DNA of 64,000 nt from Streptomyces sp. WMMB 322 (GCF_900090145.1 NZ_FMHI01000010.1:62001-126000), one strand, 5' to 3'. Positions 33,477 through 42,897 are shown, numbered from the stretch's first letter. Translations and numbers: made by a program. The notes: generated by a model from the sequence alone, not told the origin.

Positions 33477-34622
33477 GTGCAGACCCGGACCCTGACCAGC
33501 GCGGCTCCTCCGGCCGCCCCGACGGCTCCAACCCGGCCCGCCGCCCACGCTCCCGCTCCCGAAGCTCCGCCCGTCCCGCCTCCGGACTGGCCGCCTCCGG
33601 GTGACGGGCCGGCCGCGCACACCGCCCCCGCCGCGCCGGACCCGCCGTCCGCGGAACCCGAGGCCGAGGCCCCGGCCGTCCAGGAGAAGCGGGAGTCCGC
33701 GGGCGGCGGCGCCTCCGCCGACCTCTTCCGGCAGTATCTGCGCGAGATCGGACGCATCCCGCTGCTGTCCGCCGCCGACGAGGTCGAACTCGCCCGCCGC
33801 GTCGAGGCCGGCCTCTTCGCCGAGCAGAAGCTCGCCGATCCGGCCACCCACCCCGACGGACGTCTCGCGCACGAACTGGACCAGCTCGTCGTCATGGGCA
33901 GAATCGCCAAGCGGCGCCTCATCGAGGCGAACCTGCGCCTCGTCGTCTCCGTCGCGAAGCGGTACATCGGACGCGGACTGACCATGCTCGACCTGGTCCA
34001 GGAGGGCAACCTGGGGCTGATACGGGCGGTCGAGAAGTTCGACTACGCCCGCGGCTACAAGTTCTCGACGTACGCGACCTGGTGGATCCGGCAGGCGATG
34101 TCCCGCGCCCTGGCGGACCAGGCCCGCACCATCCGGGTGCCCGTGCACGTCGTCGAGTTGATCAACCGCGTCGTGCGCGTCCAGCGGAGGCTGCTCCAGG
34201 AGCGGGGCGAGGAGCCCACGCCGGACGAGGTCGGCGCACATCTCGGTCTCACCGGTGAACGCGTCACCGAAGTGCTGCGCCTCGCACAGGAACCGGTGTC
34301 GCTGCACGCGCCCGTCGGCGAGGAGGAGGACGTCAACTTCGGCGACCTCATCGAGGACGGCGACGCCCCCTCACCGGTGGAGTCCGCCGCCTTCCTCCTG
34401 CTGCGCGAACATCTCGAAGCGGTGCTCTCGACCCTCGGCGAGCGCGAACGCAAGGTCGTCCAGCTGCGCTACGGGCTCGACGACGGGCGGCCGCGCACCC
34501 TCGAGGAGATCGGCGTCCTCTTCGGCGTCACGAGGGAGCGCATACGGCAGATCGAGTCCAAGACCCTCACCAAGCTCCGCGACCACGCCTTCGCCGACCA
34601 GTTGCGCGGCTACCTCGACTGA
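33477..34622 (+). CDS. hrdA: RNA polymerase principal-like sigma factor, HrdA type
   Basis: This sigma-70 factor of 381 residues has a Pro/Ala-rich N-terminal 75 residues, then region 1.2 (LFRQYLREIGRIPLLSA), region 2 (NLRLVVSVAKRYIGRGL, FDYARGYKFSTYATWWIRQA), region 3 and region 4 (RTLEEIGVLFGVTRERIRQI). It lacks the long acidic region 1.1 of HrdB, so it is a non-essential group-2 factor. The name hrdA rests on memory that in S. coelicolor hrdA lies close to dnaG, with two ABC transporter genes beyond it, as here. The GTG at 33477 has GGAGG at eight bases. Confidence 0.92.
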   Translation: MQTRTLTSAAPPAAPTAPTRPAAHAPAPEAPPVPPPDWPPPGDGPAAHTAPAAPDPPSAEPEAEAPAVQEKRESAGGGASADLFRQYLREIGRIPLLSAADEVELARRVEAGLFAEQKLADPATHPDGRLAHELDQLVVMGRIAKRRLIEANLRLVVSVAKRYIGRGLTMLDLVQEGNLGLIRAVEKFDYARGYKFSTYATWWIRQAMSRALADQARTIRVPVHVVELINRVVRVQRRLLQERGEEPTPDEVGAHLGLTGERVTEVLRLAQEPVSLHAPVGEEEDVNFGDLIEDGDAPSPVESAAFLLLREHLEAVLSTLGERERKVVQLRYGLDDGRPRTLEEIGVLFGVTRERIRQIESKTLTKLRDHAFADQLRGYLD

Positions 34623-34659
34623 CAGCTGCCCGGACCGAACGCCCACCGCGGGGCCCACC

Positions 34660-34678
34660 GCGGGGCCCGCCGCCCCGC
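34660..34678. terminator. Hairpin between hrdA and the ABC exporter genes
   Basis: GCGGGGC pairs with GCCCCGC across a 5-nt loop, between convergent genes. A 12-bp direct repeat (CACCGCGGGGCC, about 34644-34667) overlaps the stem. Confidence 0.5.
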
Positions 34679-34690
34679 CTCCGGCGGCCC

Positions 34691-36613
34691 TCAGTCGACC
34701 TCCGCGACGGCGGCCGCGAACTGCGACCGGTACAGGCGGGCGTAGGCGCCGTCCGCCGCCAGCAGCTCGCCGTGCGAACCCTGCTCCACGATCGACCCGT
34801 CCTCCATCACCAGGATCACGTCGGCATCCCTGATGGTGGAGAGGCGGTGGGCGATGACGAAGCTGGTGCGGCCGTGCGCCAGCCGCGCCATGGCCTGCTG
34901 GATGAGCACCTCGGTGCGGGTGTCGACGGAACTGGTCGCCTCGTCCAGGACGAGGATGACCGGGTCGCAGAGGAAGGCACGGGCGATGGTGATCAGCTGC
35001 TTCTCGCCGGCGCTGACGCCGGTGCCGTCCTCGTCCAGGACCGTGTCGTAGCCGTCGGGAAGGGTGCGGATGAAACGGTCGGCGTGTGCCGCGCGCGCTG
35101 CCTCCTCGACCTGCTCGCGGCTCGCGTTCTGCGCCCCGTAGCTGATGTTCTCCGCGATGGTGCCGCCGAAGAGCCATGCGTCCTGGAGGACCATGCCGAT
35201 GCGGGAGCGCAGTTCCTCACGGTTCATCCCGGCCGTGTCCGTGCCGTCCAGCAGGATCCGGCCGCCGCGCGTCTCGTAGAAGCGCAGCAGCAGGTTGACC
35301 AGCGTGGTCTTGCCGGCTCCCGTCGGCCCCACGATGGCGACGGTGCTCCCCGGCTCCACGGTGAGCGACAGATCCTCGATGAGGGGGCGGTCCGCGTCGT
35401 AGCGGAAGGAGACGCGGTCCAGTTCGACACGGCCGCGCACCTGCGGGGGACGGGCCGGGTGCTCCGGCTCGGGCGACTGCTCGTCCGCGTCGAGGACCTC
35501 GAAGACGCGCTCCGCGGACGCGACCCCGGACTGCACCATGTTGGCCATGGAGGCGACCTGGTTGAGGGGCTGGGTGAACTGCCGCGAATACTGCACGAAC
35601 GCCTGCACGTCGCCGATCGACAGCACGCCCGAGGCGACTCGCAGACCGCCGACGACGGCCACCAGCACGTAGTTGAGGTTCGCGACGAACATCATCGCCG
35701 GCTGCATGATGCCGCTGACGAACTGCGCCTTGTAACTCGCCCTGTGCAGCGCCTCGTTGTGCTCCCGGAAGGCCGCGGCGGACTCCTCCTGCCGCCCGAA
35801 GACCTTCACCAGCGTGTGCCCGGTGTACATCTCCTCGACGTGCGCGTTCAGCTTGCCCGTCTCCGACCACTGCCGTACGAACTGCGGCTGTGCACGCTTG
35901 CCCAGCCGCGTCGCCACCAGCAGCGACAGCGGCACGGTCACCAGGGCGACGAGCGCCAGCAGCGGTGAGATCCAGAACATCATCACCAGCACACCCGCCA
36001 CGGTGAGCACGGAGTTGACGATCTGGCCCAGGGTCTGCTGCAGGGTCTGACCGATGTTGTCGATGTCGTTCGTCACGCGGCTGAGGACCTCGCCACGGGT
36101 CTGCCTGTCGAAGTACGACAGCGGCAGCCGCGACAGCTTCGCCTCCACCTGCTCCCGCAGCCGGAAGACCGTGTGGTTGATCGCCCGGACCGACAGGCGC
36201 CCGCTGACGAGCATCATCAGCCCTGCCGCCGCGTACACCGCGAGCACCAGCAGCAGCACGTCGCCGAGGGCGCCGAAGTCGATGCCCCTGCCCGGCGTGA
36301 AGGCCGTGCCCGAGAGCATGTCGGCGACGCCGGTGTCCCCTTCGCCGCGCATGCGGTCCAGGACCTGCTCGCGGCTCGCCCCGTCGGGCAGCTGCTTCCC
36401 GATGAAGCCCGCGAAGATCAGGTCGGTGGCGTCTCCGAGGATCTTCGGACCGAGGACGCTGAGCCCCACGCCGGCCAGTCCGAAGGCCACCATGCCGGTG
36501 AGTGTGGCCCGTTCGGGCCGGAACTGCCCCAGCAGGCGTTTCGCCGATCCGCGGAAGTCGGTGGAGCGCCGGGGCGGTGCGCCGCCGCCGAGCATCCGTG
36601 CGGGGCCGCTCAC
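34691..36613 (-). CDS. ABC exporter half-transporter, subunit with canonical ATP site
   Basis: This 640-residue protein joins an N-terminal six-helix exporter domain (about residues 40-345) to a nucleotide-binding domain. Walker A is GPTGAGKTT, the signature is VSAGEKQL instead of LSGGQ, and Walker B with catalytic Glu is VILVLDEATSSVD; the H-loop is VIAHRLST. A 30-residue insert with the segment GFIGKQLPDGAS lies in the first extracellular loop. It starts with a GTG that overlaps the stop of the partner gene by four bases (GTGA). With the partner it should form a heterodimeric multidrug or lipid exporter. Confidence 0.93.
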   Translation of the reverse strand: MSGPARMLGGGAPPRRSTDFRGSAKRLLGQFRPERATLTGMVAFGLAGVGLSVLGPKILGDATDLIFAGFIGKQLPDGASREQVLDRMRGEGDTGVADMLSGTAFTPGRGIDFGALGDVLLLVLAVYAAAGLMMLVSGRLSVRAINHTVFRLREQVEAKLSRLPLSYFDRQTRGEVLSRVTNDIDNIGQTLQQTLGQIVNSVLTVAGVLVMMFWISPLLALVALVTVPLSLLVATRLGKRAQPQFVRQWSETGKLNAHVEEMYTGHTLVKVFGRQEESAAAFREHNEALHRASYKAQFVSGIMQPAMMFVANLNYVLVAVVGGLRVASGVLSIGDVQAFVQYSRQFTQPLNQVASMANMVQSGVASAERVFEVLDADEQSPEPEHPARPPQVRGRVELDRVSFRYDADRPLIEDLSLTVEPGSTVAIVGPTGAGKTTLVNLLLRFYETRGGRILLDGTDTAGMNREELRSRIGMVLQDAWLFGGTIAENISYGAQNASREQVEEAARAAHADRFIRTLPDGYDTVLDEDGTGVSAGEKQLITIARAFLCDPVILVLDEATSSVDTRTEVLIQQAMARLAHGRTSFVIAHRLSTIRDADVILVMEDGSIVEQGSHGELLAADGAYARLYRSQFAAAVAEVD

Positions 36614-38343
36614 GCCGCCTCCTGTTCGGTCAGCTGGGACAGGACGATCTCCCGGTAGGTCTCGTTGTCCGCCATCAGCTCGTGGTGCCGGCCGGAGCCG
36701 GCGACCCGTCCCTCCTCCAGGACGACGATGCGGTCCGCGTCGCGGATCGTGGAGACCCGCTGGGCGACGATGAGGACCGTCGCGTCCGCCGTGCGCAGAG
36801 TGAGGGCGGCGCGCAGCGCCGCGTCGGTCGCGTAGTCGAGGGCGGAGAAGGAGTCGTCGAAGAGGTAGATCTCCGGCTGGTGCACCAACACCCGTGCGAT
36901 GGCTAGGCGTTGACGCTGGCCGCCGGAGACGTTGTTGCCGCCCTGCCCGATCGGCGCGTGGAGCCCGCCGTCCATGGCAGCGACGAACTCGCGTGCCTGC
37001 GCGGTCTCCAGCGCCTCCCACAACTCCTCGTCGCTCGCGTCGGGACGTCCGTAGCGCAGGTTCGAGGCGACCGTCCCGGAGAACAGGTACGGATGCTGCG
37101 GCACCAGCCCCACCGTCCCGGCCAGCAGCTCCGGGTCGAGGTTGCGCACGTCCTCGCCGCCGACGACTACGGAGCCCCCGGTGGCGTCGAACAGGCGCGG
37201 CACCAGGCTCAGAAGAGTCGACTTGCCGCTGCCCGTGGAGCCGATCACCGCCGTCGTCTCGCCCGGACGTGCCACGAGGTCGATGCCGTGGAGGACGGGG
37301 GCCTCCGCCCCGGGGTAGCGGAAGCCGGCTCCGCGCAGCTCCAGCACGCCCCGGCGGCGCAGCTCCCGTACGGGCGCCGTGGGCGGAACCACGCTCGAAG
37401 AGGTGCTGAGGACCTCCGTGATGCGCTCCGCGCACACTTCCGCACGCGGAACCATCATGAACATGAAGGTGGCCATCATCACGGACATCACGATCTGCAT
37501 CAGGTACGCCAGGAACGCCGTGAGCGCGCCGATCTGCATCCCGCCGCTGTCGATGCGGTGCGCGCCGAACCAGACCACGGCGACGCTGGAGACGTTCACG
37601 ACGGTCATCACGGTCGGGAACATCAGGGCCATCAGCCGTCCGGCGCGCAGCTGCACGTCCGTCAGACCGCTGTTGTGCTCGTGGAAGCGCCGCCGCTCGT
37701 ACTCGTCCTTGACGAAGGCCCGGATGACGCGGATGCCGCCGATCTGCTCCCGCAGCACCCTGTTCACACCGTCGAGCCGGCCCTGCATGGTGCGGAAGAG
37801 GGGACGCATCCGGCGCACGATCAGGCCCACCAGCAAGGCCAGCACCGGTACGACGCCCACCAGTACCGACGAGAGCGGCACGTCCTGGTCCAGCGCCATG
37901 ATGACGCCGCCGACGCACATGACCGGCGCCGAGACCATCAGCGTGAAGGTCGTCAGCACCAGCATCTGCACCTGCTGGACGTCGTTGGTCGTGCGGGTGA
38001 TCAGGGACGGGGCGCCGAAGTGCCCCACCTCGCGCGAGGAGAACCTCTGCACGCGGTCGAAGACCCTCGCCCTGATGTCCCTGCCGGCCGAGGACGCGGT
38101 GCGCGCCGCGAGGAGCACCGCCCCGATGTTGCACACCACCTGCGCGAAGGAGACGGCGAGCATGACGGCGCCGTAGCCGAGGATGTTGCCGGTGTCCCCG
38201 ATCACGACACCGTTGTCGATGATGTCGGCGTTGAGCGTGGGGAGGTAGAGAGTGGCGGACGTCTGCAGCAGCTGGAGCAGCACCAGAGCGGTCACCGGGC
38301 GCCGGTAGGGGCGCAGATGCTCACGGAGCAGGCGTATCAGCAC
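36610..38343 (-). CDS. ABC exporter half-transporter, subunit with degenerate ATP site
   Basis: This 577-residue partner has six membrane helices (about residues 15-310) and a nucleotide-binding domain with Walker A GSTGSGKST, a canonical signature VSGGQRQRL and Walker B IYLFDDSFSALD, in which the catalytic Glu is replaced by Asp. The H-loop His is also replaced (VAQRVST, Gln). This is the asymmetry known from heterodimeric exporters such as TM287/288, where one ATP site is inactive. The GTG at 38343 has GGGGGA upstream. It is the first gene of the two-gene operon. Confidence 0.93.
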   Translation of the reverse strand: MLIRLLREHLRPYRRPVTALVLLQLLQTSATLYLPTLNADIIDNGVVIGDTGNILGYGAVMLAVSFAQVVCNIGAVLLAARTASSAGRDIRARVFDRVQRFSSREVGHFGAPSLITRTTNDVQQVQMLVLTTFTLMVSAPVMCVGGVIMALDQDVPLSSVLVGVVPVLALLVGLIVRRMRPLFRTMQGRLDGVNRVLREQIGGIRVIRAFVKDEYERRRFHEHNSGLTDVQLRAGRLMALMFPTVMTVVNVSSVAVVWFGAHRIDSGGMQIGALTAFLAYLMQIVMSVMMATFMFMMVPRAEVCAERITEVLSTSSSVVPPTAPVRELRRRGVLELRGAGFRYPGAEAPVLHGIDLVARPGETTAVIGSTGSGKSTLLSLVPRLFDATGGSVVVGGEDVRNLDPELLAGTVGLVPQHPYLFSGTVASNLRYGRPDASDEELWEALETAQAREFVAAMDGGLHAPIGQGGNNVSGGQRQRLAIARVLVHQPEIYLFDDSFSALDYATDAALRAALTLRTADATVLIVAQRVSTIRDADRIVVLEEGRVAGSGRHHELMADNETYREIVLSQLTEQEAA

Positions 38344-38516
38344 AAGGTCCCCCGTACGGAAAAAGAACTTCGTCGGCGCGCGAAAGCGGCGGTCGACACT
38401 ACTCGCGGACCGAGTGCCGCGTATTCCTATTTTCGGGGCGCTCTCCGCCGCGCGCCCGCCGACTCCGGGCAAAGCCCCGGGTGATCGCTGCCGGCTGAAT
38501 CCGCTCCGCGCACCTG

Positions 38517-39923
38517 TCATGCGCCGAAGGCGCCGGGGTGGACATCCTCGCGCACGGTCACGAACTGCTGCCGTACCGCCTGCCCGGCGGCCAGGTCCTC
38601 GCCGGGGTCGAACACCTCGCACTCGGGGGCCGGCCACAGCGGCGGATGCGAACCGCCCCTGAGGGCCCAGGCCGCCTGCCGTGCCGCACCGATCGCGGCA
38701 TAGTTGCCCGGCCGGGGCACCACGACCTGTGTGCCGAAGATCGCCGGGGCTGCCGTGTACACGGCGGGCAGGCCCGCGGCCGGCCCCAGCAGGAAGAGTC
38801 TTCGCACCTGAACGCCTCTGTTGCGCAGCACGTCCAGCGCGTCGGCGAGCCCGCACAGCATCCCTTCGACGGCCGCCCGCGCCAGGTGCTCCGGCTTCAT
38901 GCTCTCCAGCCGCAGACCGTGCAGCGATCCTGCGGTGTGCGGGAGATGCGGCGTGTGCTCGCCCGCCAGGTACGGCAGCAGAACGAGCCCGTACGCACCG
39001 GGGCTCGACGCCTGCGCCAGCTCCGAGACGCCCGCGACGTCGGTGCCCAGGAACTCGGCGGCACCGCGCAGCACACGCGTCGCGTTGAGGGTGCGCACCG
39101 CTGGCATGTGCAGGCCCGTGCCGTCCGCGTACGACGTGATGATGCCGCTCGGATCGGCGAGCGCCTCGTGGTGCACGGCGCAGACCGAACCCGAGGCGCC
39201 GAGGGAGATCACGGCGTCCCCCGGTCCCAGTCCCAGCCCGAGGGCCGCGGCCATGGTGTCGCCCGTTCCTGCGGAGATCAGCAGCCCCTCCGGGGTGCGC
39301 CCGGCGGGCTCGGCGGGGCCGATGACCTCGGGCAGCGAAATCCGGTGGCCGAGCGCGAGTTCGGCGAGATCGGGCCGGTAGCTCTCCAGGGCCGCCGACC
39401 AGTAGCCGGTGCCCGACGCCTCCCCGCGGTCCGTCGTGCGCCGCGAGGGCCGTGCCATCAGCTGCCACACCAGCCAGTCGTGGGGCTGGAGCACTTCGGC
39501 GACCCTGGCCGCGTTGTCGGGCTCGCTGCGTGCGAGCCACCGCAGCTTGGAGACGGGATGACCGGCTTCCGGCACGGAGCCGACGGCCTCCGCCCACGCG
39601 TGGCGGCCGCCCAGCGCGTCGACGAGGTCGGCGGCCGCGGGCTGCATCCGCCTGTCGTGGCCGAGGAGGGCCGACCGGACGGGATTGCCCGCCGAGTCGA
39701 GCGCTATGAGGCCCTGCTGCTGGCCGGAGACTCCGATGGCCTCCACGTCGGAGAACTGCCCGGAGCTGGCGGCCCGGCCCAGGGACAGCAGCCACGACTG
39801 GGGGTCGTCGCGCTCCGCGGGGTGCTCGGCGTAACCCTGTTTCACCACGGCACCGGAATCCACGTCGCAGACGACGATGCGTGTGTACTCGGCTGAGCTC
39901 TCCAGACCGGCGACTATCCCCAT
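38517..39923 (-). CDS. FGGY-family carbohydrate kinase, xylulokinase-like
   Basis: This kinase of 468 residues should phosphorylate a sugar or polyol with ATP. Family elements are AIGVSGQQQGLIALD, GHPVSKLRWL, LQPHDWLVWQLM, the catalytic-base region AGTGDTMAAALGLG, the phosphate-binding ISLGASGSVCA and LPYLAGEHTPHLP. The first motif, normally GIDxGT(S), reads AGLESSAEYTRIVV, with Glu in place of the conserved Asp. The ATG at 39923 is preferred; one five codons upstream is possible. It is monocistronic, with no sugar transporter beside it. Confidence 0.88.
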   Translation of the reverse strand: MGIVAGLESSAEYTRIVVCDVDSGAVVKQGYAEHPAERDDPQSWLLSLGRAASSGQFSDVEAIGVSGQQQGLIALDSAGNPVRSALLGHDRRMQPAAADLVDALGGRHAWAEAVGSVPEAGHPVSKLRWLARSEPDNAARVAEVLQPHDWLVWQLMARPSRRTTDRGEASGTGYWSAALESYRPDLAELALGHRISLPEVIGPAEPAGRTPEGLLISAGTGDTMAAALGLGLGPGDAVISLGASGSVCAVHHEALADPSGIITSYADGTGLHMPAVRTLNATRVLRGAAEFLGTDVAGVSELAQASSPGAYGLVLLPYLAGEHTPHLPHTAGSLHGLRLESMKPEHLARAAVEGMLCGLADALDVLRNRGVQVRRLFLLGPAAGLPAVYTAAPAIFGTQVVVPRPGNYAAIGAARQAAWALRGGSHPPLWPAPECEVFDPGEDLAAGQAVRQQFVTVREDVHPGAFGA

Positions 39924-40032
39924 GCCGGAATGATGCACTACGCGGCGTGGCGCCCGGCTGCCGCCCTCGGCCCCCGCGGCCCGGCCCCCGCGCGGTCTGC
40001 TCAGATGCGCGGATGCCGCCTAGCGTGGTGGC

Positions 40033-41187
40033 GTGGAGACCTATGTGAGCAACCCGCTGCGGCAGTGCTCCCGGGAGGAGCTGAGCCGCCGTACGAGCGC
40101 GAAGTGGCGTGTGCACCCCGCCGACGTGCTGCCGATGTGGATCGCGGAGATGGATGTGCCGTTGGCCCCTCCCGTCGCCGACGCGCTGCACGCGGCGGTC
40201 GACGCGGGGGACACCGGCTATGCGATGGGGGAGCCCTACAGGGAGGCACTCGACGGCTTCGCCGAGCGGCACTGGGGATGGCGAGTGCCGCCGGAGCGCG
40301 CGGCGATCGTGCCCGACGTCATGGCCGGGGTCGTCGAGGTGCTGAAGCTGATCACGGAGCCCGGTGACGCCGTGGTCGTCAACTCGCCCGTATATCCGCC
40401 CTTCTACCAGTTCGTCTCGCACATGGACCGCCGCGTGGTGGAGGCGCCGCTGACCGCGGAGGGCCGCCTGGACATGGACACCCTCGCCGAGGCATTCCGT
40501 ACGGGCTCCGACGGCACGGGCGCGGCCGCCTACCTGCTGTGCAGCCCTCACAATCCGACGGGCACTGTCCACACCGCCGAGGAGCTGGCGGCGGTGACGG
40601 AGCTGGCGGACGGCAGCGGTGTGCGCGTCGTCGCCGACGAGATCCACGCCCCGCTGGCGCTGCCCGGCGCCCGCCACACCCCGTATCTGTCGGTGCCGGG
40701 GACGGAGCGGGCCTTCTCGCTCCTGTCGGCCTCCAAGGCGTGGAACCTGGCCGGGCTGAAGGCGGCCATGGCGGTCGCCGGCGAGGAGGCTGCCGCCGAA
40801 CTGGCGCTGATGCCGGAGGAGGTCAGCCACGGACCCAGCCATCTCGGCGTCATCGGGCACGTCGCGGCGCTGCGGCACGGCGACGCCTGGCTGGCGGCGC
40901 TGCTCGCCGGACTGGACGAGAACCGCAGCCTGCTCGCCGGGCTGCTGAAGGAGCACCTGCCGGAGGTGGGCTACCGCTCGCACGAGGGGACGTTCCTCGC
41001 GTGGCTGGACTGCCGCGCGCTGGGCCTCGGCGACGACCCGGCGGCGGCGTTCCTGGAACGGGGGCGTGTGGCGCTCATCCCCGGACCGGCGTTCGGCACG
41101 GGCGGTGCTGGATACGCGCGGCTCAACATCGCGACGTCGCCGGAGAACCTGGAGGAGGCGGTGCGGCGGATGGCGTCGGCGGTCTGA
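40033..41187 (+). CDS. MalY/PatB-family PLP-dependent C-S beta-lyase
   Basis: This enzyme of 384 residues is a class-I/II aminotransferase fold protein of the MalY/PatB group, likely cleaving cystathionine or cysteine conjugates. The N-terminal MWIAEMDVPLAPPV and GYAMGEP are characteristic, the Asn/Pro stretch CSPHNPTG and the Asp of VVADEIHAPL contact PLP, and the Schiff-base Lys is in SASKAWNLAGLK. The GTG at 40033 lies six bases after a possible -10 (TAGCGT at 40021-40026), so the transcript may be leaderless. Confidence 0.92.
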   Translation: METYVSNPLRQCSREELSRRTSAKWRVHPADVLPMWIAEMDVPLAPPVADALHAAVDAGDTGYAMGEPYREALDGFAERHWGWRVPPERAAIVPDVMAGVVEVLKLITEPGDAVVVNSPVYPPFYQFVSHMDRRVVEAPLTAEGRLDMDTLAEAFRTGSDGTGAAAYLLCSPHNPTGTVHTAEELAAVTELADGSGVRVVADEIHAPLALPGARHTPYLSVPGTERAFSLLSASKAWNLAGLKAAMAVAGEEAAAELALMPEEVSHGPSHLGVIGHVAALRHGDAWLAALLAGLDENRSLLAGLLKEHLPEVGYRSHEGTFLAWLDCRALGLGDDPAAAFLERGRVALIPGPAFGTGGAGYARLNIATSPENLEEAVRRMASAV

Positions 41188-41225
41188 CGGCCCCGTGCCG
41201 CCCTCAGGCGGACCGGACGGACGAA

Positions 41226-41257
41226 GGCTCCCCGTACGGCGATCCGTACGGGGAGCC
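41226..41257. terminator. Bidirectional terminator
   Basis: GGCTCCCCGTACGG and CCGTACGGGGAGCC form a perfect 14-bp stem with a 4-nt loop between the convergent MalY-type and secreted-protein genes. Confidence 0.85.
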
Positions 41258-41285
41258 CCGCCACTTCCCGGTCAGCCCTGCGGCC

Positions 41286-41816
41286 TCAGCAACGCTTCGA
41301 CGAGGCGCCGTTGTTGGGCAGCGGGTCGCCCGCCTTGCGGACGGACCCCACCGCCGCGGTGCACTCGGACACCGTGTCCATGCCGTAGGACCAGAACTCC
41401 TGCTGGGTGGTGTTCGTCCAGGCCCTGCCGCCGAGCACCTCGTCCTGCGAGTAGCTGTAGACGGCCGCCGTCACGTCGTAGTCGCCGGCGGTCTTGCGGA
41501 AGCTGTCCCAGACCCACACGTAGCCGTAGTTCTCCTGGCACTCCGGCGAGTAGAACTGCTTGACCGAGGCGATGGTGACGCCGCTGCGCTTGACGTACCC
41601 GGTGGTGCCGATCTGGTACGCGTCGTCGCAGACCCCCGCCGCCTCGGCCCTCCTGCTCTCCGGGTTGCCCTTGGCGGAGGGTGCCGTGGACTCGGCGGCG
41701 CTCCGCTCGGACGGCTTGGGTGCGGGCCCGCTGCCTGCGTAGGCGGCTCCCGCGGGGACCGCGAGCATCGCGCAGGTCAGGGCGGCGATCGCGGTCTTGT
41801 TGTAGCGAATGCGCAT
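41286..41816 (-). CDS. Small secreted protein, DUF2690-like
   Basis: This 176-residue protein has a signal peptide (MRIRYNKTAIAALTCAMLAV, cleavage after AYA near residue 28). After a Ser/Ala/Pro-rich linker the mature part contains CDDAYQIGTTGYVKRSGVTI, YSPECQENYGYVWVWD and four Cys in total, resembling DUF2690 proteins of actinomycetes (pattern C...tv......g..veLrYSp.C...W). The C-terminal half is less familiar (YSYSQDEVLGGRAWTNTTQQ). The ATG at 41816 follows GAGGGGGAA. The function is unknown. Confidence 0.82.
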   Translation of the reverse strand: MRIRYNKTAIAALTCAMLAVPAGAAYAGSGPAPKPSERSAAESTAPSAKGNPESRRAEAAGVCDDAYQIGTTGYVKRSGVTIASVKQFYSPECQENYGYVWVWDSFRKTAGDYDVTAAVYSYSQDEVLGGRAWTNTTQQEFWSYGMDTVSECTAAVGSVRKAGDPLPNNGASSKRC

Positions 41817-42015
41817 TGTTCCCCCTCTTGTCATGCAAAGAATGATTCTTCAGGACAAGGGAATCTTGTGGTCTGTTGCCCGAAGAATCCGGCACCTGGA
41901 AAGACACCCGGAGCGGCCGCGGGGTTGTACGGCTGCCGCGTGATCGTGCGAACGGGGCTCAACAGCGTGCGTCGCGCGCCCTGTTGGGAACGGGGGCTGC
42001 CGCGCGGTGCGGGTC

Positions 42016-42666
42016 TCACGCCGCCGGGCGCAGATCCGCAAGGACGAGATCGCGCATCTCCTTCGGTGCCACGCCGAGCTGCCGGAACATCCCCTGCGAG
42101 ATCCTGTCGTCCCCGCGCAGGAGCGCCAGCACGAGATGTTCCACGCCGATGCGGCGGTCCCTGCGTGCGATCGCCTCACGCAGCGACAGTTCGAGTGCCT
42201 TCTTCGCCCGGCCGGTGAAGCGGATGTGGCCCGAGGGCCCTGGAACGGACGCCGGTACGCCCAGGCTGCCTCCGCTGCCGGGCCGAACGCGCCGCGAGAA
42301 GCGGCTCTTTCGCGGCGCCCTCGCCTCCGGGTCGTGAGCCGGGGTGTCCAACGCGCCGTCTCCGAAGGCGTTTTCTGCACGCCGCCGGATCTCGTCCAGG
42401 TCGATGCCGAACGCCTTGAGCGCTTCGGCGTCCTGCGGCCCCAGTGCGTCGTCCCCCGTGCCTCCGACGACACTCGCGACCGCGGCGCGGCAGCTCTCGG
42501 CGCTGACCCCCAGCCGTACGAGGGTCGCGGCCCCCGGCTGTTCGGGCAGGCGCAGGGCGGCCAGGAGCAAATGCTCTGTGCCGATCCAGTCGTGGCCGAG
42601 GCCGCGTGCTTCCTCCTGGGCCCCCACGACGACCTGCCGTGCCTGCCGGCTGAAACGTTCGAACAT
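42016..42666 (-). CDS. Clp N-domain-only protein
   Basis: This 216-residue protein consists of two Clp repeat (ClpC N-terminal-type) motifs: residues about 1-90 (MFERFSRQARQVVVGAQEEA, WIGTEHLLLAALRL) and about 145-210 (RFTGRAKKALELSLREAI, RIGVEHLVLALLR), joined by a basic linker. It has no ATPase or protease domain. Such proteins could bind substrates or compete for ClpC partners; that is inference. It follows the small HTH gene by six bases and is probably co-transcribed with it. Confidence 0.9.
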   Translation of the reverse strand: MFERFSRQARQVVVGAQEEARGLGHDWIGTEHLLLAALRLPEQPGAATLVRLGVSAESCRAAVASVVGGTGDDALGPQDAEALKAFGIDLDEIRRRAENAFGDGALDTPAHDPEARAPRKSRFSRRVRPGSGGSLGVPASVPGPSGHIRFTGRAKKALELSLREAIARRDRRIGVEHLVLALLRGDDRISQGMFRQLGVAPKEMRDLVLADLRPAA

Positions 42667-42672
42667 CGCCGT

Positions 42673-42897
42673 CTACCTCCTCGCGTGCTTTTTGTGTACG
42701 GCCTGCCGGCTCACGCCCAGCGCGGCCCCGATCTCGTCCCAGGACCAGCCCTGGGCGCGGGCACTGTCGACCTGGAGCACCTCCAGGCGCTCGGTCAGCC
42801 GCCTCAGCGCCGCGACGGCCCGCAGCCCGACGCGGGGATCGCTGTTGAGTGCGGCCTCGGCTGTGTCCACTGCTTCACGTGCGTCCGATGCGGCCAT
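42673..42897 (-). CDS. Small helix-turn-helix protein, probable autoregulator
   Basis: This 74-residue protein ends in a clear helix-turn-helix (WDEIGAALGVSRQAVHKK) preceded by a helical segment (VGLRAVAALRRLTERLEVLQ) likely to form a dimer. It shares a unit with the Clp N-domain gene. The promoter reads TTGACA-n17-TAGGTT and puts the transcript start on the A of the ATG, so the mRNA should be leaderless. Two palindromes of the form TGTCA-n8-TGACA overlap the -35 and -10 boxes, which suggests that this protein represses its own operon. Confidence 0.88.
   Translation of the reverse strand: MAASDAREAVDTAEAALNSDPRVGLRAVAALRRLTERLEVLQVDSARAQGWSWDEIGAALGVSRQAVHKKHARR

Noticed and set aside
34691..40983. 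Apparent giant fused proteins across the ABC exporter and kinase region
   Set aside because: They arise because stop codons are rare in GC-rich frames; overlapping start/stop codons and Walker motifs define two normal half-transporters and a separate kinase.
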